From Kalaharituber pfeilii (taxonomy: Eukaryota > Ascomycota > Pezizomycetes > Pezizales > Pezizaceae): a stretch of DNA of 64,000 nt. The stretch covers positions 62,001 to 126,000 of the forward strand of contig WHUZ01000128.1 of assembly GCA_015179045.1 (NCBI GenBank). The letters run 5' to 3'. The translations under genes were made by a program, and so were the position numbers. Shown here one piece after another: positions 32,317 to 42,900 of this stretch. The notes beneath the pieces are model-generated. The model was not told the DNA's origin. It worked only from the letters and a program-made list of their open reading frames with translations, and searched no databases. How positions within the stretch are numbered: the stretch's first letter is position 1; the number at the start of each line of letters is the position of its first letter.

Positions 32317-32712
32317 TTATTGCTCAAATATAACAGTTGGAGGGTCAGAAAAATGTGAATAATTATCATATTGACTTTGATTCAGACTCTAATAACTCTC
32401 TTGAGTCTTCTGTAGATGGTCCGAGCAAAAGTACTCCGACAGATAGGCTTACTACTAATATACTAGAAGTTAAAGGGGGAGGGGTCAACTGCTAGTGGGA
32501 AAGGAAGAAAATGGCACACTAGAAGGCAAGGGAGTAGTAAAAGGGGACGAACTAGAGCTGCAAAAGATACAGATAATAAGATAGTAGTAAAGTCAATAGC
32601 ATTATCTGGAGCTACTAACTCTCGGCCACCACCACCTCCTCCTTCTACACTTGAGCAAGTAATTTCAGCAAATGCAGCAGCTGCAGCAGCTAGTTTTAGG
32701 CCTTGCGAATAG
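32317..32712 (+). pseudogene. unidentified coding relic
   Basis: A protein-like frame KNVNNYHIDFDSDSNNSLES, PSKSTPTDRLTTNILEVK breaks at a GGGGGAGGGG run near 32470. It continues in the next frame as STASGKGRKWHTRRQ, KRGRTRAAKDTDNKIVVKSI, PPPPPPSTLEQVISANAAAA and stops at about 32712. There is no start codon. It is low-complexity, basic and proline/alanine-rich; family unknown. Confidence 0.35.
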
Positions 32713-33008
32713 AACTGTAAGTTATTCTAGCCTATATTGCATATGCTATCATATACTATAGCCATTAATGATTAACTCTTACTATAGGAATGATAGATAT
32801 AGACCTATTAATAGATAATATGCAGAAGGTTGAGGGAGGGGGGTGGTAATTTAATATTATTAATGCATATATTGATATAGTAAGTGAACCATTGTTGACA
32901 GAATTGATACAATATGCTAGAATTGTAGTATCAGCTATGCTGTACATATAACTGTTTACTGTAAGCTGCTAGCATGTCTGTTGCACGAGATATAGCCAAA
33001 TGTAGTAT

Positions 33009-33072
33009 ATCCAGCAGGCGTGCCAAGAAAACATCGTATCCCGGTCGACGATCGTATCCCGATATAAAACAG
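33009..33072. mobile_element. orphan right end of a long-TIR/TA element, family 4
   Basis: Reading inward on the minus strand the end is TA-CTGTTTTATATCGGGATA, with CGGGATACGAT present twice (as CGGGATACGATCG and CGGGATACGATG). This is the same architecture as the elements at 3569, 6642 and 62071. I could not find the partner end, and the hAT MITE begins right at its boundary. Confidence 0.45.
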
Positions 33073-33203
33073 TAGTAGTTGTATTGATTATAAGTACTTG
33101 TTAGTTTAATATATTAGTTTTAACTAATAAGTTAGTTTTTTATATATTAAATTACTTAGACTATTAATGTCACAGCCCACGCCCTACAGACTCCGCACAT
33201 TAA

Positions 33204-33798
33204 GCCACGACCGCCGGCAAGCCACGACCGCCGGCAAGCCACGACCGCCGGCAAGCCACGACCGCCGGCAAGCCACGACCGCCGGCAAGCCACGACCGCC
33301 GGCAAGCCACGACCGCCGGCAAGCCACGACCGCCGGCAAGCCACGACCGCCGGCAAGCCACGACCGCCGGCAAGCCACGACCGCCGGCAAGCCACGACCG
33401 CCGGCAAGCCACGACCGCCGGCAAGCCACGACCGGCGGCAAGCCACGACCGCCGGCAAGCCACGACCGGCGGCAAGCCACGACCGGCGGCAAGCCACGAC
33501 CGGCGGCAAGCCACGACCGCCGGCAAGCCACGACCGCCGGCAAGCCACGACCGCCGGCAAGCCACGACCGCCGGCAAGCCACGACCGCCGGCAAGCCACG
33601 ACCGCCGGCAAGCCACGACCGCCGGCAAGCCACGACCGCCGGCAAGCCACGACCGCCGGCAAGCCACGACCGGCGGCAAGCCACGACCGGCGGCAAGCCA
33701 CGACCGGCGGCAAGCCACGACCGGCGGCAAGCCACGACCGGCGGCAAGCCACGACCGGCGGCAAGCCATGACCGGCGGCAAGCCATGACCGCCTCCCG
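33204..33798. repeat. 17-bp minisatellite, about 35 units
   Basis: Unit GCCACGACCGCCGGCAA with one variant, GCCACGACCGGCGGCAA. Variants are clustered in blocks, as expected from unequal exchange. All frames are open on both strands because the unit lacks stops. These long frames are artefacts, and the repeats have no spacers, so it is not CRISPR. Confidence 0.96.
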
Positions 33799-33846
33799 CC
33801 AACAGCCGGCAAGCTCATAGAACCGGCTAGCTATAGGTAGCTAGCA

Positions 33847-33990
33847 AGCCGCCAGTATAGCCCGCCTGCCAGTATGGCCCGCCTGCCAGTATAGCCCGCC
33901 TGCCAGTATAGCCCACCTGCTAGTATAGCCCGCCTGCCAGTACGACCCGCCTGCTAGTATAGCCCGCCTGCCAGTATAGCCCGCCTGCCA
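33847..33990. repeat. second 17-bp minisatellite, about 8 units
   Basis: Unit AGTATAGCCCGCCTGCC with variants, immediately after the first array and with the same period but another sequence. Confidence 0.93.
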
Positions 33991-34333
33991 TGAAAACTCT
34001 GCCTTCACCACTCTGTTCTTACTACTGCCCTCGTCGCTGCTTCTACCTTTGTATTATGTTTCTTAGTTAATGAACCTATCATGTATATATAGGCTCTATC
34101 TTGCCCTCATGTAAATAGTTTCTTCTCTCCTTGTCTGTTGTCTTGTCTTCTTAATAGACCCATACGGTTCCTCGCAGTCCATATGTTCTTGTTATTCTTG
34201 TCAATTCCTAGATCTAATTCAGTACTTGGTCTTCTCTGCCTTTTCACCATAGCCTGCCATCGCCGTTGAACTGGAACCGCTGAACTACTACGTGCAAGCC
34301 TTTCCTGTCAAGCCTCTGCCGTTCAGCACTTGC

Positions 34334-35059
34334 TTGGGCTCAGCCCCACCCACACCATACTCTCGGAAGAGCCATCCCACGTGGAGGAACCTTCCCCAAG
34401 CACAACACCAGCTCCCCCCACCACCAGAAAGCGCAAAGGAAAGCTGCCAAGCCAAAGCGCAGCCTTCAAGCGCCACCTAGATGACAAAGAGGCGAAGAAA
34501 GTTGCCTCAACCACTACAACTGAGCCTCTGGCAGGCAACGCGCTTGCCCAAAACCCCCCATCGAACCCCCCATCGAACCCGCGACGCATGCCCAAGCAAC
34601 CACAACAAGACCCAGACAGTCTCATTCCCCCCGACAAAACCCATTGTCCACACCAAAACTGGCATAGTCGTACACGGTGTAGCCCTGAGGAAGGATTTGG
34701 GCAACGTACGACGATGGCTGGCCTCGGACAACAAAGACCTGAAGAAGATTGCCGGGATCCGTTGGCTCAGGAAGAAGGACATGCTAATTGGAGAAGGGAA
34801 AAAGACCAGCTCCATAGTGGTATACTTGGAGGAACACCAGAACATCGACAAGGTGCGACTCGGAGGAAGATGGCTCAAGGCGAGCCAGTACGAGGCTGAC
34901 AGGGGACGGAGATGAGTTAGACGGCTGGCCGCTCCCCCCGCAATACAATGTGAACCGCGGGCATCATGTATTTAATTTTAATTATTTTTTCACCTTAATA
35001 AACCCTCGCCATAGCCCGTAGGGCGGCACGCGAGTATTGAAATTAAAAAAAAAAAAAAA
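34334..35059 (+). mobile_element. ORF1-only LINE-H element ('half-LINE'), best preserved
   Basis: A perfect 13-bp TSD, GTTCAGCACTTGC (34321-34333, 35060-35072), with poly-A at the right. The ORF1 N-terminal part is low-complexity (EEPSPSTTPAPPTTRKRKGK) in one frame. After a C-run near 34630 it shifts to TKTGIVVHGVALRKDLGNVR, NKDLKKIAGIRWLRKKDM, KTSSIVVYLEEHQNIDKVRL, GGRWLKASQYE. A further shift keeps WPLPPQYNVNRGHH, also found in the 20744 copy. About 40 bp later comes the H hairpin (34999-35035) and poly-A. No reverse transcriptase is present. It may depend on a full LINE-H for mobility. Confidence 0.9.
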
Positions 35060-35349
35060 GTTCAGCACTTGCGAAACTACTGTTACCCTGAACCGGCCGT
35101 ATCCTCTAGCAGCCCCCGCCGCCGCCGCGTGACAATAAGTTAAAATAAATATAAGTTAAATATTTGATATTTTACTATATAAATAACCTCTATCTAAGTC
35201 AGGTTTTAGCTCTATTTTTAACTTATTTAGATAAGTTTTTTTTTTAAAAAAAAAAAAAACTAACTTATTAGAGTAAGTTAGTATTAATCCAAAGTAAAAA
35301 CCTGTATTAAAAAACTACTTTATATTAACTTGAACTGATATAAATACTA

Positions 35350-35609
35350 CTGAGTAGTAGTTGTACATTATCATACTACATCAGGAACGGAAAATTTTTG
35401 CGTCCTGTGTGTCAGAGGACACTAGCGCCTCTGACGCAGACTTGCTACCTAGTGATGCGCAGCCCCCTGACTGCTATGCCTGGGTACCGATTGCTGCTCT
35501 CAATACCCAGAAACTAGAGTTAAAATGTAGTGTCTGGATGTAGATCTTTGCTGTCTACTTCCAGACACATATCTGGTGTTCCATTGTCAGGACACAATTG
35601 AGATAAATT
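35350..35609. other. gene-free stretch
   Basis: No supported gene before the 27-bp minisatellite. Confidence 0.3.
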
Positions 35610-35890
35610 TGCAATGCTGTACAATCAGGACGCAATTGTAGAACTGTACTGTCAGAACGCCATTGTATTGCTGTACTGTCAGGAGACAATTGCGCAGCTG
35701 TACGGTCAGGACGCAATTGTAGAACTGTACTGTCAGGACGCCATTGTATTGCTGTACTGTCAGGAGGCAATTGCGCAGCTGTACGGTCAGGACGCAATTA
35801 TAGAACTGTACTGTCAGGACGCCATTGTATTGCTGTACTGTCAGGAGGCAATTGCACAGCTGTACGATCGGGATGCAATTGTAATCCTAT
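35610..35890. repeat. 27-bp minisatellite with 81-bp higher order
   Basis: Ten or so units such as CTGTACTGTCAGGACGCAAT-TGTAGAA, arranged as recurring triplets (GTAGAA, GTATTG, GCGCAG endings). Frames are open on both strands (92 and 80 codons) because 27 is a multiple of 3. No evidence that either is a gene. Confidence 0.9.
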
Positions 35891-37046
35891 AGAGTTGGGA
35901 GGCAGTGCCTTTCATATGTCTACATCCACATCCAATGTATTCACTCATCAAAATAGTTATTCTATATACATGCTAAAGTATCAAAAGCTCTATACTGAAA
36001 GGCCTACTATGCTACGTCGATGCTGTCATGGATGCTACCCGTATGCTGCCATAGCACGCAAATGCTACCGTCCTGCATCAAATGCGGCCATGCTGAGTGA
36101 ATGCTGCCATGTAGAATGTACGCTGCCAGATACGAGAGGTTAGTATTGCCACGACGCGATAAGCATGATACCGCAACTCACCCGGGATGACTCCGGACAG
36201 GTACTTTTTCGTTGGGTCTGTGCAAGAGGAGAACAGAGGGTGATTGATAGATGAAAACGTGCGAGTCGAGGTTAGAGGCACCGTGGGTCATAGACGGGAC
36301 TTCCCAATCTGGAAAGTCATTCTCGCACAGTAACTCCGTCGTACCAGCAGCCCCACGCCATTCCTCCCGCTCTCAAATAGTAGCTCTTCGCTCCGGACGA
36401 GGCAGGGTGAGGAGCGGCGGCGAGGCCGGGTGAAGAACGTTCATATGGCAAGGCAGGCCCTTTCAATAGAACTGCTCAAGGTAATATTATTCCCTAGTCT
36501 TAGTCTCATGCCATCTTTAGTCTTGGAGCTAGACGCTAACTGATTACGCTGACTATTGCTCCCTTCATACGACCGACCAATGCTAGTGATATTGCACTTC
36601 TAACCCCTTTCTTTTTTTTTTTTTTTTTCTTTAAATTGCAGTGCTTGCGCAATTTTGGGGGAATATCCACGCTAAAAAGAGACCAACGCCGGCTATCCAC
36701 TACCTGGATACCAGGTTCTACGTTTTATTCTCCTTTTCCCCTCAAAGCACCTCGGGTATGCACGCAGCATCGGTATAAGATACTTAATTAGCACCGACCA
36801 GGATGCTCAGACACCGTCCAGGGGGACAGTATTAGAAGGACATAAATCCATCCCTACTGCTCTTGGATATCTGTTTCTTTGAAAGTGGATGTCAACACAA
36901 TAATAATCTGTTGACGCATATGTAGGCGTACTTTGCAAAGAAATTGGACAAATGCAAGTCAAGCGCGCAAATGCATGATATGCGCAAAGGAAACACATGC
37001 ACTCCCTCCATCGAGTGCGTGAATTCGAAGTCGGTTGAACTACATG
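35891..37046. other. gene-free stretch with one poly-T tract
   Basis: About 1.15 kb without a supported gene. Poly-T at 36610-36628 lacks a recognisable hairpin or duplication. Confidence 0.35.
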
Positions 37047-37060
37047 GAAGGTCTGGCTAC

Positions 37061-37132
37061 CTGCTACTTTTTTTTTTTTTTTTTTTTTTATTCACGTAAC
37101 CCCGCATACAGGCTACCAGCCTATGGCAGGGA
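37061..37132 (-). mobile_element. B2-tail micro-insertion
   Basis: Poly-T, ATTCACGTAACCCCGCATAC, AGGCTACCAGCCTATGGCAG. A perfect 14-bp TSD GAAGGTCTGGCTAC lies at 37047-37060 and 37133-37146. Confidence 0.93.
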
Positions 37133-37146
37133 GAAGGTCTGGCTAC

Positions 37147-37544
37147 GAGACTAATGGAAGGTTGTCGATCCAATGGCCAGGATTGATATGTAAAAATGAT
37201 ACGAATATACACAAAGTTGGTACCAGTGCGTGCATAACTATTTTGCAAGTGGTATTTACTCCTGGATACATATAATAATAATACTATACTCATCAATATA
37301 ACTCAGCAATACTACAACTACGCCAGCCTAAAAAACACGGTATGAAAAAAATATATTTTGAACATATTATGAAGACATTAATTCCTCCGCTTTGAAAAAC
37401 ATATAATCCGCTCTCCAAGTACAACAGTCTCGCCGAACATGCTATATTGTCAAAAAGAATGTCAAGAACTAGCTTATCGCTTTCATCCTTCTAATCACCT
37501 AGACTTAGACTAGTATGCTTACACTAAAACGGTGTACCTGTACT
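37147..37544. other. intergenic sequence downstream of the NLR gene
   Basis: About 0.4 kb with no coding signal; it should contain the NLR terminator. Nothing distinctive. Confidence 0.35.
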
Positions 37545-39977
37545 CTATTTATTGCTTAGCAGTCTCACAACACCCTTGCGCCTATTTTTCGCCGCCAGTG
37601 ATAGTGGGGTCTGGCCAGAGTCGTCCTTTGCATTGATGTCGACATCCTTGCGCTCAAGAAGCAGCCGCACAACAGCCTCGTATCCATTTTCAGCTGCCAA
37701 TGACAGTGGGGTCTGGCCAGAGTCGTCCTTTGCATTAATGTCGACATCCTTGCGATCAAGAAGCAGCCGCACACCAGCCTCGTATCCATATTCAGCTGCC
37801 AATGACAGTGGGGTCTGGCCAGAGTGGTCCTTTGGATTGATGTTTACATCCTTGCACTCAAGAAGCAGCCGCACAACAGCCTCGTGTCTATTTAGAGCTG
37901 CCAGGAATAGTGGGGTCTGGCCAGATGTGTCCTTTGCATTGATATCGACATCCTTGCACTCAAGAAGCAGCCGCACAATAGCCGCGTAACCATATTGAGC
38001 TGCCAGAGATAGTGGGGTCCGGTCAGAGTTGTCCTTTGCATTGATATCGACATCCTTGCGCTCAAGAAGCAGCTGCACAATAGCCTTATGTCCATATTGA
38101 GCTGCCAGGGATAGTGGGGTCCGGCCAGAGTCGTCCTTTGCATTGATGTCAACATCCTTGCACTCAAGAAGCAGCCGCACAACAGCCTCGTGTTTATATC
38201 GAGCTGCCAGGAATAGTGGAGTCCAGCCAGAGTCGTGTTTTTCATTGATATCGATATCCTTGTACTCAAGAAGCAGCCGCACAATAGCCTCATATCCATA
38301 TCGAGCTGCCAGAGATAGTGGGGTCCGTCCAGAGTCATGCTTTGCATTGATATTGACATCCTTGCGCTCAAGAAGCAGCCGCACAATAGTCTCGTGTCCA
38401 TATTGAGCTGCCAGCGATAGTGGGGTCCGGCCGGAGTCGTCCTTTGCATTGATATCCACATCCTTGCGTGCAAGAAGCAGCTGCACAACAGCCTCGTGTC
38501 GATATGGAGCTGCCAGGGATAGTGGGGTCCGGCCAGAGTTGTCCTTTGCATTGATATTGACATCCTTGCGCTCAAGAAGCAGCCGCACAATAGCCTCATA
38601 TCCATATCGAGCTGCCAGAGATAGTGGGGTCCGGTCAGAGTTGTCCTTTGCATTGATATCGACATCCTTGCGCTCAAGAAGCAGCCGCACAATAGCCTTG
38701 TGTCCTCTTACAGCTGCCAGGGATAGTGGGGTCAGGCCAGAGGCGTCCTTTGCATTGATGTCGACATCCTTGTGCTCAAGAAGCAGCCGCACAACAGCCT
38801 CGTGTCCTCTTACAGCTGCCAGGGATAGTGGGGTCCGGTCAGAGTCGTGCTTTACATTGATATTGACATCCTTATGCTCAAGAAGCAGCCGCACAACAGC
38901 CTCGTGCCCGCTTTCAGCTGCCCAGGATAATGGGGTCTGGCCAGAGTGGCCCTTTACATTGATGTTAACATCCTTGTGCTCAAGAAGCAGCCGCATAATA
39001 GCCTCATGCCCATATTGAGCTGCCAGGAATAGTGGGGTCCGGCCAGAGTCGTGCTTTGCATTGATATCGACATCCTTGCACTCAAGAAGCAGCCGCACAA
39101 TAGCCGTGTATCCATATCGAGCTGCCAGAGATAGTGGAGTCCGTCCAGAGTCATGCTTTGCATTGATATTGACATCCTTGCGCTCAAGAAGCAGCCGCAC
39201 AATAGTCTCGTGTCCATATTGAGCTGCCAGGGATAGTGGGGTCCGACCGGAGTCGTCCTTTGCATTGATATCGACATCCTTGCGTGCAAGAAGCAGCTGC
39301 ACAACAGCCTCGTGTCGATATGGAGCTGCCAGGGATAGTGGGGTCCGGCCAGAGTTGTCCTTTGCATTGATATTGACATCCTTGCGCTCAAGAAGCAGCT
39401 GCACAACAGCCCCGCGCCCTCTTTTAGCTGCCAGGGATAGTGGGGTCAGGCCAGAGGCGTCCTTTGCATTGATGTCGACATCCTTGTGCTCCAGAAGGAC
39501 TCGCACGACAACCTCGTGCCCACGTGAGGCTGCTGCCAATAATAGTTCCGTCCGGTCGGGATTAGCCATCCCATAGATATTAACATCCTTGCGCTCAAGA
39601 AGAAGCCGCACAACAGCCTCGTGTCCACCTTCAGCTGCCCTATCTAGTGGGGTGCAGTCAGAGTCGTCCTTTGCATTGATATCGATATCCTTGCGCTCAA
39701 GAAGCAGCCCCACAACAGCCTGGTGCCCACCTTCAGCTGCCAATGACAGTGGGGTCCGGCCAGAGCTATCCTTTGCATTGATATGGACGTCCTGGCGCTG
39801 AAGAAGCAGCAACACAACAGCTTTGCGGCCGTTTTTCGATGCCAATGACAGTGCCCTTTGGCCGAGATCGCTCCGGACGGTGAGATCAACCTTACGGCGC
39901 AGAATCACCTTTACAACTTCGAGGTGCCCAAGTTCACAAGCAATCAAGAATGGAATTGCTAGATCTCCTAGATCCAC
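37545..39977 (-). repeat. ankyrin-repeat array, 24 units of 102 bp
   Basis: Units follow SGRTPLSLAAxYGHEAxVxL plus LLERKDVDINAKDN. Most differ at few positions, and units 7-9 closely match units 15-17, indicating a block duplication of about 0.8 kb phase. Antisense open frames across it are shadows of the repeat. Confidence 0.95.
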
Positions 39978-42900
39978 GGGCAGATGTCTAGAATCAATTC
40001 AAAGGCTTTCGCATAGCCGCGAACGATTGCTATCATAGAGGGGACCGCTGTAAGGAAACTACCTTCGCTGCCGACAAACGCATGCCCACTTTGGCCAGTA
40101 AACTCCTTAGGCAACTCGAAGACTGAGCCATTATGAAGGATCACTGAGCCATTATGAAGGATCACTGAGCCATTATGAAGGATCACTGAGCCAAGGTCCG
40201 TGGAGCTCTTCCTGCTAATGACTTTTCTCTCAATTTGTCCCATAACAGTTTGGTTTTTGTGTTCCACTGCCCATGTGAACGGACGCTGATAAGGGTCTAC
40301 GTCTTGGGATGACGACACTCGAGTATCCTTTGGAAGCTGCCAAGGTAGATGTTCTTCTGGAAGCTGGAGACGGAAACAGAGGTCGGTAAGGTTGCGTTCC
40401 CAGTTTGCATCGGTTGCAAGCAATGTGACAACCTCCTCACAGTGGGCAAGCCAATATGAGGCGAAGTATGAAAGCAATACATACGTTGTGGTAAATGTTT
40501 TCTTGGACGCTTCGTGTACCTGCCGCGTAAGTTGAACCTTCGATGTTGAAGACTTTTGATGCTGTCTTGCCACGAACTGAGAGATCTGGCTGCCCATCAT
40601 ACTACAGCTCCCCTGCTTGAGCATCATGGGTACCCATTGAATAGGACAATCGGGCAGTGGTTTGCACGCAACTGTCGTCTGATCGTTTTGCCTTGCAGAT
40701 GTATCAGATACAAACTGACAGAATTCAGGGAATGTTAGGTAGATAATGGAGATCTGCGCTAGATAAGTATTGACACCTTCCATGTCCAGATAAAACGTTT
40801 GATAGGGCGCTGGTTGCAGCTTTGACGACTGTAGGAACTTGCAGACAGAGGAATGAGCAAACTGAATTGTGTCGTCGTCATTCACGATTATCATATTGGC
40901 ACAATTTTCCAGAACTTTGAAGCTGTCAGTGGGATATTTCTTGCGCACATCATCCCACGTGGTGTCCGTCAGCTCGATTGCTGTTGCCTCCGCAATCTCG
41001 TGCACTGTCAATGGGCGCTTAGCACCAGCAACCCACTGGAATACCTTGACGGCGACCTCTGGATCACGAGTGGATATTCTATCAAGGATTCGAGCATAAG
41101 TTTCATCTAAACCCTTTGGTAATGATTTCAACGCTTCACGAATGGCGTTGTCATTATTCCTTAAGCAGATGTCGTCAATTTGAAAGAAAATCCAAAGGAA
41201 CCTATGGTAACAAGTCATATATAAGTCAGAACCATGAAGCCAGTCGATGGTGAATTCAGGTTACGTACATTCCTTCTGCACCTCTTAGCAGGGAGGTTGT
41301 TATTTCTTGCCTCATTGAATCGTCACGGAATGCAAGTCTTCCCTGCCGAATCCGTTCGTCTATTGTTTCCACGATATAATTTTCAATCTCTGGACGAATC
41401 AAGCTTGGTGTAGATAACGAAATCTCGGCTAGTAATGAAGTTGAATTTTCCAGGGCGAGGAGTCTCGATATCGGGATCTCAGGCCTACAGGAAAGAAAGA
41501 GTTTCCTGTGGTAGTCCTGTGCATGCCCCCTCCATTCACTGAGTTCAAACTGCTACCAGGTCTCGATGTGACTAGTTTTTTGAGGTACTCAATGATCTGG
41601 CATTGATCTTGCTGCTCACATTCATCAATGCCGTCTATGCAAATATATAAGTCTGATGGAAGAGAGGCTGCTAGCTGCAATAGGTCAAACCACTTATCAT
41701 TGCTTGGGGAGCCTCGGTACCCTAACTGTCCTTTGCAGAATTTCGACAATTCCTGTTCCATCTCCGGTGAGATTTTGTGAACAAATGTGCGAAGTATTTG
41801 CTTTACTAGACTTTGTAACAGTGTCTGAACCTTCAATGATTGACGGTGATGAAAGTCACAAAAGAAGTAGCCGATAAAGGTGTCATGGCGATTTTGCACC
41901 AATGGTCTAGAAAACAACTGGTCAATTACCGCAGTTGTCAGGATTGTTTTACCTGATCCAGCTAAATATTCCGGAATAATAAGCAACCATTTATAATCGT
42001 AAGGTAAACTGATATTATATTAGGGATACGTACGAATTCCATGACACCATATTATGGCAGGGGTATCGTGATATTGTTCGACCCATTGTATAAATTCTGG
42101 CGACTCGAAAAGCCAGTCTCCAGTACCTTCATGCTTTCTCATGCGTGCATTTGAGAAAGTAGTCGTGTAGTCAAAATCCGAGATTGCATCCACTAATGCT
42201 CGGCGCCTTTGCTCTATACACAACACCTTTATATTAAATCTGAAAATATAAATATATTTTTGGGGGGCATGACGTGCAATTTACCAACCTTTACTTGCTA
42301 AGTCCTGCTGCAGCATCCATTGTTCACTCTTAAATTCATAAAGCGATATCTGTTGGCGCATTTTATGACTTGCTTCTTCTGACGCAAGATGTACAAGATC
42401 CATAATAACTGAGCGCTGGGAACATAATAAGGCCTCGATGTCTTGGAATTCAGCGTCAAAAGGGCTAAAAACGGAGGAGAGAAATCGCTTGTAGCCTACG
42501 ACATAGGATTAACATATTCTGGAAGACATATTGGCAAGGCTGAATAGCTTACCTTTCCTTTGTAAGAACCCGAATGCCTTGGTCAAGATAGATATAGCCA
42601 CTGCCCAGAATTCGGCTACAGCATCCTTGAGTTTGAGGTTACTATCGAATAGCTCCTCGAATTTGTCGAAAATCGGAACAAGCTTTCCAATTCGTTCCAG
42701 CAATGCCGTTAGTTTTGAGAAATACTGGAAGTAATTGAGTGCCGTCTAGGAACAATAAATGTTAGCTATATGTGCACCATGCAATGAACAGGAATTACAT
42801 AAACTTTCAGGTTTTAGAAGCACGCGATTCACCGACCCGGATCGGGAATTTATGAGGAGGGGGGATGATATAATGCAACGAGAAATTTTCGTTCCGGGCT

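Larger units (their letters stand above)
33168..35134 (+). mobile_element. LTR-like element (TGTCAC...GTGACA) with minisatellites and a nested half-LINE
   Basis: It starts TGTCACAGCCCACG and ends CCGCCGCGTGACA. A later part (about 34130-34175) holds TTGTCTTCTTAATAGACCC, shared with the LTR-like element at 29210. The flanking pentamers ATTAA/ATAAG do not match well. It contains two 17-bp minisatellites and a half-LINE insertion (34334-35059). Without these it would be about 0.5 kb, similar to the 29210 element. Confidence 0.65.
33073..35349. mobile_element. transition-decayed hAT MITE split by an LTR
   Basis: The left part (33073-33167) and right part (35135-35349) together align to the MITE at 47183-47526. 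For example, TAGTAGTTGTATTGATTATA stands against TAGTGTTTGCATCGGTTACA, and TAACTTATTAGAGTAAGTTA against CGACTTGTTGGCGCAAGTTG. Differences are mostly C-to-T and G-to-A. The LTR 33168-35134 separates the halves. No intact duplication remains. Confidence 0.75.

Noticed and set aside
33204..33798. Repeats resembling a CRISPR array
   Set aside because: Units are contiguous with no spacers, and the host is a eukaryote.
33156..33820. Four overlapping open frames of about 200 codons, both strands
   Set aside because: They are products of a 17-bp stop-free minisatellite; no start context, domain or codon signal.
35555..35892. Two repeat proteins on opposite strands
   Set aside because: Created by the 27-bp minisatellite; no conserved flanking sequence.
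37892..39406. Minus-strand Met/Cys-rich frames in the ankyrin region
   Set aside because: A shifted reading of the 102-bp ankyrin repeat; periodic and without meaning.
41510..41575. A short intron explaining the NACHT frame break
   Set aside because: The only GT-AG pair giving the right frame without losing the conserved helix is 23 nt, too short for normal splicing; an 83-nt alternative removes a segment that looks conserved.
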